Part shown: piece after piece, positions 45,497-55,112 of the stretch
How the letters are laid out: every line of letters begins with the position of its first letter
How positions within the stretch are numbered: position 1 is the stretch's first letter
Origin: Peribacillus frigoritolerans
GTDB lineage: Bacteria; Bacillota; Bacilli; Bacillales; DSM-1321
Direction: 5' to 3'
DNA length: 64,000 nucleotides
Assembly (NCBI RefSeq): GCF_001636405.1
Contig: NZ_KV440950.1
Coordinates: 3,266,778 to 3,330,777 of the forward strand
Notes under the pieces: model-generated
The model's database searches: none
Told to the model about the DNA's origin: nothing
Seen by the model: only the letters and a program-made list of their open reading frames with translations
Position numbers and translations under genes: made by a program

Positions 45497-45952
45497 TTAT
45501 ATTTTATTATCTATGCATGCCGACAGATGTTCGGTAAGTTTCCCAACGATTTGTTTGAGTCGTTCCGTTTCCTCTTCATTTAGTACACCATAAAAGTCAC
45601 GAAAGGTTTTGGTAAAACACTTATTGATGGAATGATAGGTACTCCATCCACTTTCGGTGGATTGGATAAAAACGACCCGCCGATCATCCTCACTGTGTAC
45701 CCTCTCAATCAACTTCTTCCGTTCAAGCCGATCAATTAGTGCAGTTCCTGCTGCAGGTTTAATCTTCAAATGATTCGAAACATCTTTAACCGCTATGGAT
45801 TCATTCAAGACTATTAATTGCAATGCGCGATACTGTACAGAAGTTAAATCATATTTAACCAGTAACGGTTCCACCAATTCCTGTGATAGGCTGCTTAGTT
45901 CCCTGATCTCTAGATGTAAATTATACAATTCACTTGAATGCATGTATGACAA
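45497..45952 (-). CDS. MarR-family transcriptional regulator
   Basis: 151 residues, normal for MarR. Winged helix with IAVKDVSNHLKIKPAAGTAL and the wing RVHSEDDRRVVFIQ (D-x-R motif). It is divergent from an MFS efflux-type gene with about 110 bp between them, the standard layout in which MarR represses the pump and is released by a phenolic or drug ligand. Confidence 0.92.
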   Translation of the reverse strand: MSYMHSSELYNLHLEIRELSSLSQELVEPLLVKYDLTSVQYRALQLIVLNESIAVKDVSNHLKIKPAAGTALIDRLERKKLIERVHSEDDRRVVFIQSTESGWSTYHSINKCFTKTFRDFYGVLNEEETERLKQIVGKLTEHLSACIDNKI

Positions 45953-45962
45953 TCCTTTCTTA

Positions 45963-45991
45963 TTGACACTATCTATCTAAAACTATAACAT
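45963..45991 (+). promoter_or_regulatory. Candidate sigma-A promoter of the MFS efflux gene
   Basis: TTGACA at 45963-45968, 17 bp, then TAACAT at 45986-45991. Perfect -35, imperfect -10. It is about 75 bp before the ATG at 46065 and also overlaps the MarR promoter zone. Confidence 0.45.
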
Positions 45992-46064
45992 AATTAACGT
46001 ATCAAAAAATTAACCATGCGAATTAAATTGGTTATTGATTTTTAAAGAGAGAGAGAGGCTGTCC

Positions 46065-47252
46065 ATGTCAGCAGAACAACGCAAAAAGATCATTATCCTC
46101 ATGATCAATATGTTTATAGCAATAGGGAGTTTCGGTATCATCATTCCCATTTTACCAGCATACCTGGCCTCCATTAATCAAGGCGGAACCGCCGCTGGCC
46201 TAATGATTGCCATTTTCGCAGGTGCACAACTTATCTTTTCGCCAATTGCCGGAAAATGGACTGACCAATTCGGGCGCAGAAAAATGATCATTTATGGATT
46301 GGTCGGTTTGACATTATCCATGTTCATTTTTTATGCAGTCAATTCCATTTGGTTATTATATGCTTCACGTATCATTGGCGGAATCGGGGCAGCTTTGCTT
46401 ATACCCGCAATTTTTGCTTATGTTGCCGATATCACCACATTTGATCAACGCGCTAAAGGCAATAGTTTAGTATCTGCCGCCATGTCCCTGGGAATTGTAG
46501 TCGGTCCAGGAATTGGAGGTTTTTTAGCTGACTTTGGCTTGAAGTTTCCCTTTTTGATTTCTGCGCTGGTATCCCTATCGGCAGTCGTATTTTCGATTTT
46601 TGTTTTAAAAGAAAGCGAAACGGCACAGGTTACTCAATCCATGGATGCAAAAACTGAAACGATGCTTCGGAAGATTGCTTTATCCGTGAAAAAGCCCTAT
46701 TTCATCCCACTCATCATAACTCTTGTAATGAGCTTTGGCTTAATGGCCTATGAATCTGTAATTGGTCTTTATCTTGATAATCAATTCAATTCGACTCCTA
46801 AGGACATCGCCGTCATGGTTACGGCCACCGGTATCGTCAGTGTAATAGTTCAATTGTTTGTCGTCGATCGGATCGTACAGCGTTTCGGGGAAGTGAATGT
46901 GCTGAATATCTTTATCAGTGTTGCGGCCATCGGTTTCCTCCTATCACTTTTTGCATCAAATTACCTGATTTTCTTTTTGATTTCACTTATCATCTTCCTT
47001 TCCACTTCCATCTTACGTCCAGTTCTTAACACACTGATTTCCAAGATGGCAGGGAATGAGCAAGGTTTTGCAATGGGTATGAATAATGCGTATATGAGCA
47101 TCGGAAATGTCCTTGGACCAACACTTGCGGGAATGATGTATGATGTCCACATTACCTATCCGTTCATGTTGGGTCTTATCCTCTTATTCATTACTTTAAT
47201 GATTACTATGGCTTGGCAAAAGCGATCACTTCATGCAAAAGCATTATCTTAG
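46065..47252 (+). CDS. MFS multidrug efflux-type transporter
   Basis: About 395 residues with 12 membrane helices. Motif A is GKWTDQFGRRKMIIYG, and motif C (antiporter) is SLGIVVGPGIGGFLADFG in helix 5. These mark the DHA1 drug:H+ antiporters of the Bmr/NorA/TetA type. The frame is open from 46035; ATG 46065 follows GAGAGAGAGG. Controlled most likely by the adjacent MarR. A terminator follows. Confidence 0.9.
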   Translation: MSAEQRKKIIILMINMFIAIGSFGIIIPILPAYLASINQGGTAAGLMIAIFAGAQLIFSPIAGKWTDQFGRRKMIIYGLVGLTLSMFIFYAVNSIWLLYASRIIGGIGAALLIPAIFAYVADITTFDQRAKGNSLVSAAMSLGIVVGPGIGGFLADFGLKFPFLISALVSLSAVVFSIFVLKESETAQVTQSMDAKTETMLRKIALSVKKPYFIPLIITLVMSFGLMAYESVIGLYLDNQFNSTPKDIAVMVTATGIVSVIVQLFVVDRIVQRFGEVNVLNIFISVAAIGFLLSLFASNYLIFFLISLIIFLSTSILRPVLNTLISKMAGNEQGFAMGMNNAYMSIGNVLGPTLAGMMYDVHITYPFMLGLILLFITLMITMAWQKRSLHAKALS

Positions 47253-47287
47253 AGCTTAAATGGCATTTCAAAATTTATTCCTTACCG

Positions 47288-47325
47288 AACCCCCCGAGTA
47301 GCATCCGCTATCCGGGGGTTTTCAT
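47288..47325 (+). terminator. Rho-independent terminator of the MFS efflux gene
   Basis: AACCCCCCGAGTAGC pairs with GCTATCCGGGGGTT with small mismatches, then TTT, 35 nt after the stop codon. Confidence 0.85.
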
Positions 47326-47380
47326 TATGATTTTTTTATCTTTTCTTCTTTTAATTGAAATCCTCCAAAACAGTTTAATA

Positions 47381-47622
47381 ACGAGTAACACTTCAATCTC
47401 TTGAGAACTAGCCCCAATTTCATACGGAAACTTCTCATATTTTTGCGTAACACTCGAATTCACGAGTATTTGCTTCAAACTCACGAGTAAATGCGTCAAT
47501 TTCACGAGTATTTGCTCCAAATTCACGAGTAAATGGCTCCAAATTCACGAGTAAATGGCTCTAATTCACGAGTAACGCTTCCAACTCATGCGCATCCTCT
47601 ACAATTTATAAGTATTTGCTCC
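47381..47622. repeat. Intergenic 21-bp tandem repeat
   Basis: Six clear units of about 21 bp, each starting CACGAGTA (47461-47586), for example CACGAGTATTTGCTCCAAATT. Degenerate units lie on both sides, from ACGAGTAACACTTCAATCT at 47381 to AAGTATTTGCTCC near 47620. One unit has 22 and one 20 bases, so a coding repeat is unlikely in either direction. It fills the spacer between the MFS efflux gene and the oxidoreductase. Confidence 0.85.
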
Positions 47623-47659
47623 ATTCTTTCCTAAAGTTGAAGCTTTTATTTCACCAAAA

Positions 47660-47697
47660 TAAAAAGCGACCTTATTTTTAGAATAAGGCCGCTTATC
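47660..47697 (-). terminator. Rho-independent terminator of the Gfo/Idh/MocA oxidoreductase
   Basis: AAGCGACCTTATT pairs with AATAAGGCCGCTT with one mismatch. On the minus strand it is followed by TTTTTATTTT. Confidence 0.85.
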
Positions 47698-47740
47698 ATT
47701 CAGTTTTCTCATTTCATATTGTTATAAAGGGAAATTAATT

Positions 47741-48784
47741 TCATTTAATATAAATGGCTTTCTTTCCTTTACTGCTTTCAAAAGCCGCATCAATGATTTT
47801 AATGACCGCTAACCCCTCTTGGGCAGTGACTGGAGCTTTTTTCCCGCTCAATATACTATCGGCAACTGCCTGGTAATACGTTAAATAAGAACCATGCAGT
47901 GTTTCAATGGTTTCATGTATCTCATTTTCTCCTTCAACCGTAACCAGCTTACCATAGAATTCGGGATCATCTGCACCCCAAGAGTCATCCACTGGTTTTT
48001 TCCCCTCACTTAAATCAGCCTCTTGGCAATCAAGACCGTATTTGATAAATGATCCTTTACTTCCATGCACCTGATACCGCGGTCCATTATACGGAACGAT
48101 TGAGCCCGAATGCAAGATAACCCTCAGCTTTTCATATCCTAATATCACATGGAAATAATCATCCGTTTCTGCATTTTCTTTTTGGGAAAATACATCTGCT
48201 GAAACGAATTGCGGCAATCCAAACAAATGAAGTGCTTGATCGATGAGATGTGATCCTAGATCATAAAGCATGCCTGATCCCGGGCCCGGTTTTTCCCTCC
48301 ATCTATCCCTGACCACAGGCCGGTATCGATCATAATGGACTTGGTATGTATTGATTTCCCCAAGCACTCCATCATCCATAAGTTTTTTCACGGTCAAAAA
48401 GTCATTATCCCATCTCCGGTTATGATAGACGCTTAATAGCAGATTCTTTTCCTCGGCAATCTTGATGAGCTCCTTCGCCTCCCAAGCTTCCACAACCATC
48501 GGCTTTTCGAGGATGACATGCTTCCCGGCTAACAAGCTTTGCTTGGCCATTTCATAATGCAAACCACTCGGTGTCGTAATAACAGCCAAATCAATGGACG
48601 GGTCTTTAAGAATTTCCTCTAAGCTTCCTACCACTTCCACATCTTTCAAATCTTTTTGGACTTTTTCCTTATTGGAGCTCACAACTTTCACTATTTGAAA
48701 CTGCTCTAAAACACTTAGTAATGGCGCGTGGAAAGTAGCTCCTGACAATCCGTACCCAACTATGCCCACTTTAATTTTTCTCAT
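47741..48784 (-). CDS. Gfo/Idh/MocA-family oxidoreductase
   Basis: 347 residues from ATG 48784 (a GTG 12 nt earlier is itself within the ribosome site). The Rossmann motif is VGIVGYGLSGATFHAPLL, the family motif HVILEKPMVVEAWEA contains E-K-P, and a C-terminal alpha/beta domain with GPGSGMLYDLGSHLIDQALH supplies the catalytic histidine region. These NAD(P) enzymes act on sugars, inositols or biliverdin-like compounds. It stands alone, so no substrate can be proposed. Confidence 0.9.
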   Translation of the reverse strand: MRKIKVGIVGYGLSGATFHAPLLSVLEQFQIVKVVSSNKEKVQKDLKDVEVVGSLEEILKDPSIDLAVITTPSGLHYEMAKQSLLAGKHVILEKPMVVEAWEAKELIKIAEEKNLLLSVYHNRRWDNDFLTVKKLMDDGVLGEINTYQVHYDRYRPVVRDRWREKPGPGSGMLYDLGSHLIDQALHLFGLPQFVSADVFSQKENAETDDYFHVILGYEKLRVILHSGSIVPYNGPRYQVHGSKGSFIKYGLDCQEADLSEGKKPVDDSWGADDPEFYGKLVTVEGENEIHETIETLHGSYLTYYQAVADSILSGKKAPVTAQEGLAVIKIIDAAFESSKGKKAIYIK

Positions 48785-48829
48785 TTTCAATCCCACTCGC
48801 TTTCTTGTTCCTCTTAAACAAACATTTTA

Positions 48830-49258
48830 TTATATTTCATTGTCCGGGTATGTATCTCTCAAAAACTTGACAGATTGATTAATCAATTCTTTCAATACAT
48901 TAATATTGATATCTGCCACTTTATTGATGTAAACACACGCTTTTCCGGAAGTGTGTTTTCCAAATACCTGTAACAATTCTTCTCTTTTTTTGTCCCCTGG
49001 AGCAAAGTATAAACTGATTTTTGCTTTTCGAGGTGAAAAGCCTACCAGTGGGGCATCGCCTTCGTGACCTGATTCATATTTATAATGATAGGTTCCGAAC
49101 CCAATTATGCTAGGCCCCCACATCTTTGCCTCATAACCTGTCGTTTCGGTAAAAACATTCAACAATTCGTAGGCATCTTCACGTTTTTTCGAATTATCGA
49201 CGTTTTCGATGAACTCAATGACACTACTGTCCGTCTCTTTGGTTTTTTGTTTATACAT
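48830..49258 (-). CDS. DUF1801-domain protein
   Basis: 142 residues of the YdhG/DUF1801 type, a fold resembling frataxin/Fe-chaperone-like domains. Motifs are TGYEAKMWGPSIIGFGTYHY, GFSPRKAKISLYF and the C-terminal KACVYINKVADINI. Such proteins are frequent single genes in Bacillus; function unknown. Own promoter, no clear operon partner. Confidence 0.85.
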   Translation of the reverse strand: MYKQKTKETDSSVIEFIENVDNSKKREDAYELLNVFTETTGYEAKMWGPSIIGFGTYHYKYESGHEGDAPLVGFSPRKAKISLYFAPGDKKREELLQVFGKHTSGKACVYINKVADININVLKELINQSVKFLRDTYPDNEI

Positions 49259-49626
49259 GACCGGAACCTCCCTTATATTAAAAGGCAGAAAAAATTCATA
49301 AGATATCGCTTGCTCAGTATCTTAATACCCTATACAATCGTGTTTTTAGGTTGTTGTGTATGTATACAGCCCTCATCACCGATGTTTCAATGATTGGCGG
49401 ACGAGCTCCTTTACTATTTCTCTAAGCTTCATGGCAAATCCTTCATTCAATACCCTTATATATTATAGAACATTGATTCGTTTTATTCTATTTTAAGAGC
49501 AGAGTTTATTAAGTAAATCTTTCGCGCTTTAAAAATCAGTCCTTTACCATAATAATCTCTACGATCAGAAATTATTATTCTGATCGTAGATTTTTTCATT
49601 AAAAGGCAAACTGCGTTTAACCAGAT
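49259..49626. other. Intergenic region with a strong hairpin
   Basis: No gene is seen. TCTACGATCAGAA (49558-49570) pairs perfectly with TTCTGATCGTAGA (49578-49590) and is followed by six T on the plus strand. It is a Rho-independent terminator with no plus-strand gene just before it, or a bidirectional stop for the PTS gene. Confidence 0.7.
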
Positions 49627-51102
49627 CTATTGCCGCCTGATCTTTTCTATTTCATCAGCTATGAATTGTACCTGTGTCCCTACGATGACTTGAATGCTTT
49701 GGGGACCCACAATATTGATTCCGGCAACCCCTGCTGATTTGATTTTATTCTGATCGACAGCTCCCATATTTTCCACTTCAACCCTTAAACGGGTAACACA
49801 GTTATCTACAGATGTTACGTTAGCGTCTCCGCCTAATCCCTCATAAATAGCGGAAGCCATTCCAAAGAATTTACTCTCATTATTCCCGCCTTGACCGCTG
49901 TCTGCTTCCGCAATCGCTCCTCCGCCATCAAGCTCATCTTCTGTATCATCTTCTCTGCCGGGAGTCATTAAATTGAACCTAGTTATCAAGAATCGGAATA
50001 AGAAATAGTAGATGACTGCAAAAGCCAGTCCTTGAAGAAGCAGCATATAAGGTTCATTTGCCATTGGCAATCTTGAGCTTAAAACAAAGTCAATGAATCC
50101 TGCACTAAAACCGAACCCTGCTGTCCATTGGAAAGTTGCAGCAATAGCCAACGATATTCCTGTCAATAAGGCATGCACAACGAATAGGGCTGGTGCAACA
50201 AACATGAAAGCAAATTCCAAAGGTTCAGTAACGCCTGTGAAAAATGAAGCGAAGCCGGCTGCGAGCATTAATGAGGCCACTTGTTTTTTCTTCCGTGATT
50301 TTGCCGAATGGTACATGGCAAGAGCCGCTGCCGGCAAACCGAACATCATGACGGGAAAGAAGCCGGCTTGATACATGCCTGTGGTTCCTTTTATTCCCGT
50401 TCCAGCCCAGAATTTACCGATATCGTTAAGACCTATTACATCGAACCAGAATACGGAGTTTAACGCATGATGTAAACCTGTTGGTATCAAAAGCCGATTG
50501 AAGAACCCATAGAGTCCTGCTCCAGCGGCACCTAATTCACTTATTCCTTCCCCAAATACAACTAACCAGGAGTAGATGAGTGGCCATACGAAGAATAATA
50601 TTAGGGAAACCAGTAACATGGCAACCGCAGTAAGGATCGGGACAAGGCGTTTACCGCTAAAGAAAGCGAATGCATCCGGGAGTTCTACCTTACTGAACCG
50701 ATTAAACATAGCTGCCGCTATAAGACCCGAGAGGATTCCGACAAATGCATTTTCTATTTTCTCAAATGCTGGATTTACATCTTTTGCATCAATTCCTTGC
50801 AGCATCGCCACCGTGTCCGTGGAAAGCAATGTCGTTACGACTAGATAGGCTACCAGCCCGCTCAAAGCGGCAGCTCCATCTTTTCCTTTAGACATCCCCA
50901 ACGCCACTCCAACGGCAAACAAGATTGCCATATTGTCAATGATCGAAGAACCTGCTTTGATTAAGAAAGCTGCTAACGGACTTCCTGCTCCCCATCCTGC
51001 TGGATCTATCCAGTAACCAATCCCCATTAAAATGGCGGCTGCCGGCAATACGGCTACTGGCAGCATCAAGGAACGCCCTATTTTTTGAAGATATTTTTTC
51101 AT
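49627..51102 (-). CDS. nagP: PTS EIICB permease, GlcNAc/glucose family (NagP-like)
   Basis: 491 residues. An EIIC membrane domain of about 10 helices (1-370; IPTGLHHALNSVFWFD and GVTEPLEFAFMFVAP are family motifs) is followed by a charged linker and a C-terminal EIIB domain with the phosphocysteine in SVDNCVTRLRVEV (about residue 435). No EIIA domain is fused. The sequence fits the N-acetylglucosamine group. It lies near the MurNAc operon, whose NagZ and NamZ release GlcNAc and MurNAc, so a role in cell-wall sugar recovery is plausible. Confidence 0.87.
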   Translation of the reverse strand: MKKYLQKIGRSLMLPVAVLPAAAILMGIGYWIDPAGWGAGSPLAAFLIKAGSSIIDNMAILFAVGVALGMSKGKDGAAALSGLVAYLVVTTLLSTDTVAMLQGIDAKDVNPAFEKIENAFVGILSGLIAAAMFNRFSKVELPDAFAFFSGKRLVPILTAVAMLLVSLILFFVWPLIYSWLVVFGEGISELGAAGAGLYGFFNRLLIPTGLHHALNSVFWFDVIGLNDIGKFWAGTGIKGTTGMYQAGFFPVMMFGLPAAALAMYHSAKSRKKKQVASLMLAAGFASFFTGVTEPLEFAFMFVAPALFVVHALLTGISLAIAATFQWTAGFGFSAGFIDFVLSSRLPMANEPYMLLLQGLAFAVIYYFLFRFLITRFNLMTPGREDDTEDELDGGGAIAEADSGQGGNNESKFFGMASAIYEGLGGDANVTSVDNCVTRLRVEVENMGAVDQNKIKSAGVAGINIVGPQSIQVIVGTQVQFIADEIEKIRRQ

Positions 51103-51291
51103 TCCGCTTTCCTCCTGACAATTACTGATTTAGGGCAAACCCCATATTCTATTAGACAACGGTTCCTTCCATTTTAGAACTTCATTTCATTTATAAATTT
51201 GACTATATTCAGGAATAAAGTCTTAGCGATTTACTACGCCTTCGAAAACCCATAAAAAAAGAAAAGTCCAACGCGGACTTTTCTCAGACTG

Positions 51292-51330
51292 TAGACAAAC
51301 TCGATGAAAATCGAGTTTGTCTATTTTTAT
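51292..51330 (+). terminator. Perfect hairpin with GAAA loop inside the IS derivative
   Basis: TAGACAAACTCGAT and ATCGAGTTTGTCTA are exact reverse complements around GAAA, and TTTTT follows. A very stable Rho-independent terminator type structure. The related copy at 11546 has a shorter 9-bp stem. Confidence 0.75.
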
Positions 51331-51551
51331 GTCTTGTACAATTTGGACGTTGATTGGAACGTAGGGCACTCGCTTTCCGCGGGCGGGCGGCCCTCGGCTT
51401 TCGCCTGCGGGGTCTCCCCTAGACGCGCTTTTCTAAGCAGGAGGCTCGTACACCCGCTCCAATCAACTTTGTCTTACCTTTTAGATAGAACACTCTTGCC
51501 TAGAGTCATTTTTGTTTTAAAATAGAAGTATTAGAACCTGAGGTGATGAGG

Positions 51552-51689
51552 ATGCTTTCCAAACATGATTCTATTCAGCGAGATCAACTTGAAATGATTA
51601 CTTTAGATCAACTGGTGCCACCGAACCATTTGGTTCGTAAAATGGAGGCTGCCATTAATTTAAAGAAGATACCAATTGGACATGGCTAG
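51552..51689 (+). pseudogene. IS1182-family transposase, N-terminal fragment
   Basis: Begins MLSKHDSIQRDQLEMITLDQ and continues LVPPNHLVRKMEAAI, the canonical IS1182 transposase start. After NLKK it runs into unrelated sequence and stops at 45 residues; a full enzyme is several hundred residues. An internal deletion joined this to the element's right end. Confidence 0.85.
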
Positions 51690-51846
51690 GTCCAAAAATG
51701 GCTAACATAGTGGGCTCGTAGAGCCAAATCTCTTAACTTTAGGCGAAATTCAGAGGGAATTTCAAAAGGGGTTCAGAATTTTTTAATTCCGAACCCCTTT
51801 TGTCTACAAACTGAGAAAAGTCCAACCCGGACTTTTCTTTTTTCAC

Positions 51847-53085
51847 TTATTTATAGAGCAAGTAATTTTTGCGAACCTTTTTAAAAGCATCCTGCTTTAC
51901 TTGATATTCTTTCAAGATTTCATTTACTGTTGTCCCTTCTTTAATTCTAGACATTATCCAGCCATTGCCAATCAATAAATTGAAATTGTTGGCTGCAAGG
52001 AATTCGAAATCACCGGGATATAGATCCTGAATGGTCTTGATGATGTGAAGTCCTGTAGGTACAGCCTTGAACTCTTCTCTATCCGTTATATAAATTTCCA
52101 CTCCGTGGCTAAGTTTACCTGCATGTTTTGAAAATGTAGGTGTAAAGGACGCTGCCCTGAATTTTACACCGGGTAACCTTATTGCATTTAACTTCCCGGC
52201 AAGCTCATCACCGTTTATATAAGGAGCACCTATCAACTCGAATGGTTTGGTCGTTCCTCTGCCTTCCGAGACATTCGTTCCCTCGATCAAGCCTGTAGCC
52301 GGATATGCGAAAGTAGTGGAAACTGTCGGCATATTCGGTGACGGCAAGACAAAAGGGAGACCAGTATCGTCATAATCCATATCTCGCTTCCAGCCTTTCA
52401 TCTTGATGACCTTGAGATCTGCTCCAATTTTAAATTCCTTATTGAACAAAGTCGCGAGTTCCCCAACCGTCATCCCATGCTTAAGCGGGATTGGATACAA
52501 ACCAACAAACGATGAGAATTCAGGTTCAAGGACCGGCCCATCTACCGTCTCCCCGCCTTGTGGGTTCGGCCGGTCCAGCACGATAAAGGGGATATCATTT
52601 TCTTTGGCTGCTTCCATTGCATAAGCCATCGTATAGATATAAGTGTAATAGCGTGTTCCGACATCCTGGATATCAAAAACAAGGACCTCAACATCCTTTA
52701 ACATTTCAGGCGTCGGTTTTTTCGTTTTGCCATATAAACTATAAACGGGCAATCCTGTTTTTTCATCAATATAATATTCAACGCTTGCACCAGCTTGCGC
52801 ATCTCCACGCACTCCATGTTCAGGACCAAATAAAGCCGTTAAATGAATATCCGGATCATCATGAAGGAGATCGACGATGCTGGTTAATTTAGAGTCGATG
52901 CCAGTTGGATTCGTAATCAAGCCGACTTTCTTTCCGCTTAAAACGTTCTTTTCTTCTTTTAAAAGAACTTCAATACCGGGACTGACCTTTTGTTTTTTCT
53001 TCTCTTTAACAGCTGTTACACTTTTTGAGGAACCGATGCCGAAAGAAAGCAGACAAATGGCAAATAGGATTATCATTCTTTTCAA
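51847..53085 (-). CDS. namZ: Exo-beta-N-acetylmuramidase NamZ (DUF1343)
   Basis: 412 residues with an N-terminal signal peptide (MKRMIILFAICLLSFGIGSS) and the DUF1343 domain (about 36-410): GLITNPTGIDSKLTSIVDLL, FGPEHGVRGDAQAGA and PTVSTTFAYPATGLIEGTN. B. subtilis NamZ (YbbC) removes MurNAc from the non-reducing end of wall fragments. It follows nagZ by 13 bp, as in B. subtilis, so the two secreted enzymes act in turn. Last gene of the operon; the IS derivative lies just beyond its stop codon. Confidence 0.9.
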   Translation of the reverse strand: MKRMIILFAICLLSFGIGSSKSVTAVKEKKKQKVSPGIEVLLKEEKNVLSGKKVGLITNPTGIDSKLTSIVDLLHDDPDIHLTALFGPEHGVRGDAQAGASVEYYIDEKTGLPVYSLYGKTKKPTPEMLKDVEVLVFDIQDVGTRYYTYIYTMAYAMEAAKENDIPFIVLDRPNPQGGETVDGPVLEPEFSSFVGLYPIPLKHGMTVGELATLFNKEFKIGADLKVIKMKGWKRDMDYDDTGLPFVLPSPNMPTVSTTFAYPATGLIEGTNVSEGRGTTKPFELIGAPYINGDELAGKLNAIRLPGVKFRAASFTPTFSKHAGKLSHGVEIYITDREEFKAVPTGLHIIKTIQDLYPGDFEFLAANNFNLLIGNGWIMSRIKEGTTVNEILKEYQVKQDAFKKVRKNYLLYK

Positions 53086-53098
53086 ATTACTTCTCTCC

Positions 53099-55039
53099 TT
53101 ATTTTTTAATGGTTCTTCCAGATTTAATATCTAATCCATATCCATATTTATAAAGGATTTCAGAGGGCTTAGTTACGGAAGGTATAGCGACCGGCAACGT
53201 GCCTTTAGGTCTTGATTCTCCAAAAATGGTCGAGATGCCTGCCGGGATATTCGGCTGTCTATAACGCCCATTTGAATACCCTTTAAACCCGTAAACAGCA
53301 AGAACCGCCTTCGCTTCTTCAAAGTTTGCAACATCATAAGGGTTTCTTAAACTCATTAAAACAAATTCTTTGTCTTTTTTCTTTGCATGATTCATGGCCG
53401 CTCTAGGGAAGGCTGTTGCCCACTTCGACGAATCTTGAATGCTATCATCTATCACCCCATCATTGACAGCCGGATCGTTTTTGACAATATAGGAACCAGT
53501 TATGACAAAGTCCGATTCATCAATGAGTCTGGCCACTTGATCTGTAAATGACTTTCCTGAAAAACTCATACCCGTTATTTGGACTTTCTTTATTTTCTTT
53601 TTATCAGCTAATTCGCTGATGCTCCTGGACATGGATTCAATTTGGTCATCAAAAGGAGCAAGAATTAAAACTTTATCATTTTTCTTAGGTTTGAAAGGCA
53701 ATGTTTTGTGTTCATTTTTCAATAGAGTGATGGCATCTTCCGCCATTTTCCTTTCATTTTTTAAATGATCTTCATTCCCGACCACTTGAAGCGCGGTTTC
53801 GATTTTTTTATCTATCGGAGTATCTTCCGGGTTTAATATCCCTCTTTTCACTTTTAGATCAAGTATCCTCGTTACAGATTGATTGACTTGATTTAGAGGA
53901 ATTTCCCCGCTTGCCACTGCCGCCTTCACTGCATTGAATACAGAGGTTATATTCTTTTCCATTTGAAGCGAATTTACCTGTGCCGGCATCAAAGCAATAT
54001 CAACACCAGATTTCAGGGCAAGGACCACAGCTTCTTCCTGTCCGAAGTTGTCCGCGATGGCTTTCATATTCAAAGCATCTGTAACCACAACACCGTCAAA
54101 TCCCATTTCTTCACGTAATAGACCCGTGATGACCTTTTGTGACAGCGTTGCAGGAACCATAATTTCTTGACCGTCTTTTTTACTGATATAGGTTGTGTCA
54201 TCGAATGCAGGAAATTGAACATGTGCAGTCATCATCATATCAACTCCAGCATCGATGGCTCTTTGGAAAGGAAGCAGCTCGATGGAGCGCAAACGCTCTT
54301 TATCATGAGAAACAAGGGGAAGACCATAATGACTGTCGACTGCTGTATCTCCATGGCCAGGGAAATGTTTGGTCGTCGCTATCATGTTCTGGTTTTGCAA
54401 TCCTTTTATCATCTGAATGCCAAGTTTGGATACAAGTTCCGGATCGGAACTGAAGGAACGAACGCCAATAACAGGATTTCCGGGATTATTATTGACATCG
54501 ACAGACGGGCCGAAATTGACATTTATGCCAAGTGCCGACAGTTCATTGCCAATAATTTCTCCGGATTGATAAGCGTAACTCTCTTTTCTGGCTGCACCAA
54601 GTGCCATATTACCAGGAAGATTCGTTCCAGTTTGAAGACGAGTTACGATTCCTCCTTCCTGATCAATCGTTATGAACAGCGGAAGGTCCGGGCTTGCCAT
54701 CTGCAAACCATCGGTGAGCCGAACCGTTTGTTCGGTATCGACTACATTCTCAGCAAACAGAATCACACCGCCCAGATTATATTTTTTGATGATGCTTGCA
54801 ACTTCCGAGTTCATTTCAATAAACCCGGTTGCCTTTGTTTCTCCTTGTTTTTGCCAATTACGAAAATCTGGCATGAGCATTTGACCGACTTTTTCATCGA
54901 TTGTCATGTTTTCTACGATTTCCTGAATATCTGAAACCGTTTTCTCATTCTCGTATCCCTTTGCTGTCGCATTCCCTCCCATAATGGATAAAACCAAACA
55001 TAATGCGATTCCAGCTGGGGCACATATCCTTTTTATCAT
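53099..55039 (-). CDS. nagZ: Beta-N-acetylglucosaminidase NagZ (GH3), secreted
   Basis: 646 residues. Signal peptide about 1-26 (ending NATAKG), GH3 catalytic domain about 35-390, and a C-terminal alpha/beta domain about 420-640. [20 protein letters not shown] carries the NagZ-type acid/base Asp-His pair, and [11 protein letters not shown] holds the nucleophilic aspartate. The two-domain secreted form is typical of Bacillus. It cleaves GlcNAc from muropeptide ends outside the cell. Coupled to namZ. Confidence 0.93.
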   Translation of the reverse strand: MIKRICAPAGIALCLVLSIMGGNATAKGYENEKTVSDIQEIVENMTIDEKVGQMLMPDFRNWQKQGETKATGFIEMNSEVASIIKKYNLGGVILFAENVVDTEQTVRLTDGLQMASPDLPLFITIDQEGGIVTRLQTGTNLPGNMALGAARKESYAYQSGEIIGNELSALGINVNFGPSVDVNNNPGNPVIGVRSFSSDPELVSKLGIQMIKGLQNQNMIATTKHFPGHGDTAVDSHYGLPLVSHDKERLRSIELLPFQRAIDAGVDMMMTAHVQFPAFDDTTYISKKDGQEIMVPATLSQKVITGLLREEMGFDGVVVTDALNMKAIADNFGQEEAVVLALKSGVDIALMPAQVNSLQMEKNITSVFNAVKAAVASGEIPLNQVNQSVTRILDLKVKRGILNPEDTPIDKKIETALQVVGNEDHLKNERKMAEDAITLLKNEHKTLPFKPKKNDKVLILAPFDDQIESMSRSISELADKKKIKKVQITGMSFSGKSFTDQVARLIDESDFVITGSYIVKNDPAVNDGVIDDSIQDSSKWATAFPRAAMNHAKKKDKEFVLMSLRNPYDVANFEEAKAVLAVYGFKGYSNGRYRQPNIPAGISTIFGESRPKGTLPVAIPSVTKPSEILYKYGYGLDIKSGRTIKK

Positions 55040-55112
55040 TCAGGCTTCCTCCCTTGTATTCTTTTTAGTTCTGTTAGCAACAATTCCAAACCACTGCCGT
55101 GAAGGGGTAAAA

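Larger units (their letters stand above)
51254..51843. mobile_element. Internally deleted IS1182 derivative with terminal inverted repeats
   Basis: Ends are imperfect inverted repeats of about 44 bp: 51254-51297 and, reversed, 51801-51843. Both hold a GAAAAGTCC/GGACTTTTC hairpin and CAG(A/T)(C/T)TGTAGACA. Inside are a perfect 14-bp hairpin with GAAA loop (51292-51323) followed by a T tract, the Bacillus palindromic repeat (51349-51467), a 45-codon transposase start (51552-51689), and a hairpin AAAAGGGGTTC/GAACCCCTTTT (51764-51801). Most of the transposase is gone, so it could only move in trans. Confidence 0.8.

Noticed and set aside
47308-47526. 72-aa ORF across the tandem repeat
   Set aside because: The repeat unit length varies by one base, so a repeat protein would not stay in frame; no start signal.
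47381-47622. CRISPR array
   Set aside because: Units are about 21 bp with no separate unique spacers, and there are no cas genes.
54167-54934. 255-aa plus-strand ORF inside nagZ
   Set aside because: It is antisense to a well-supported GH3 gene and has low-complexity, shadow-like composition.
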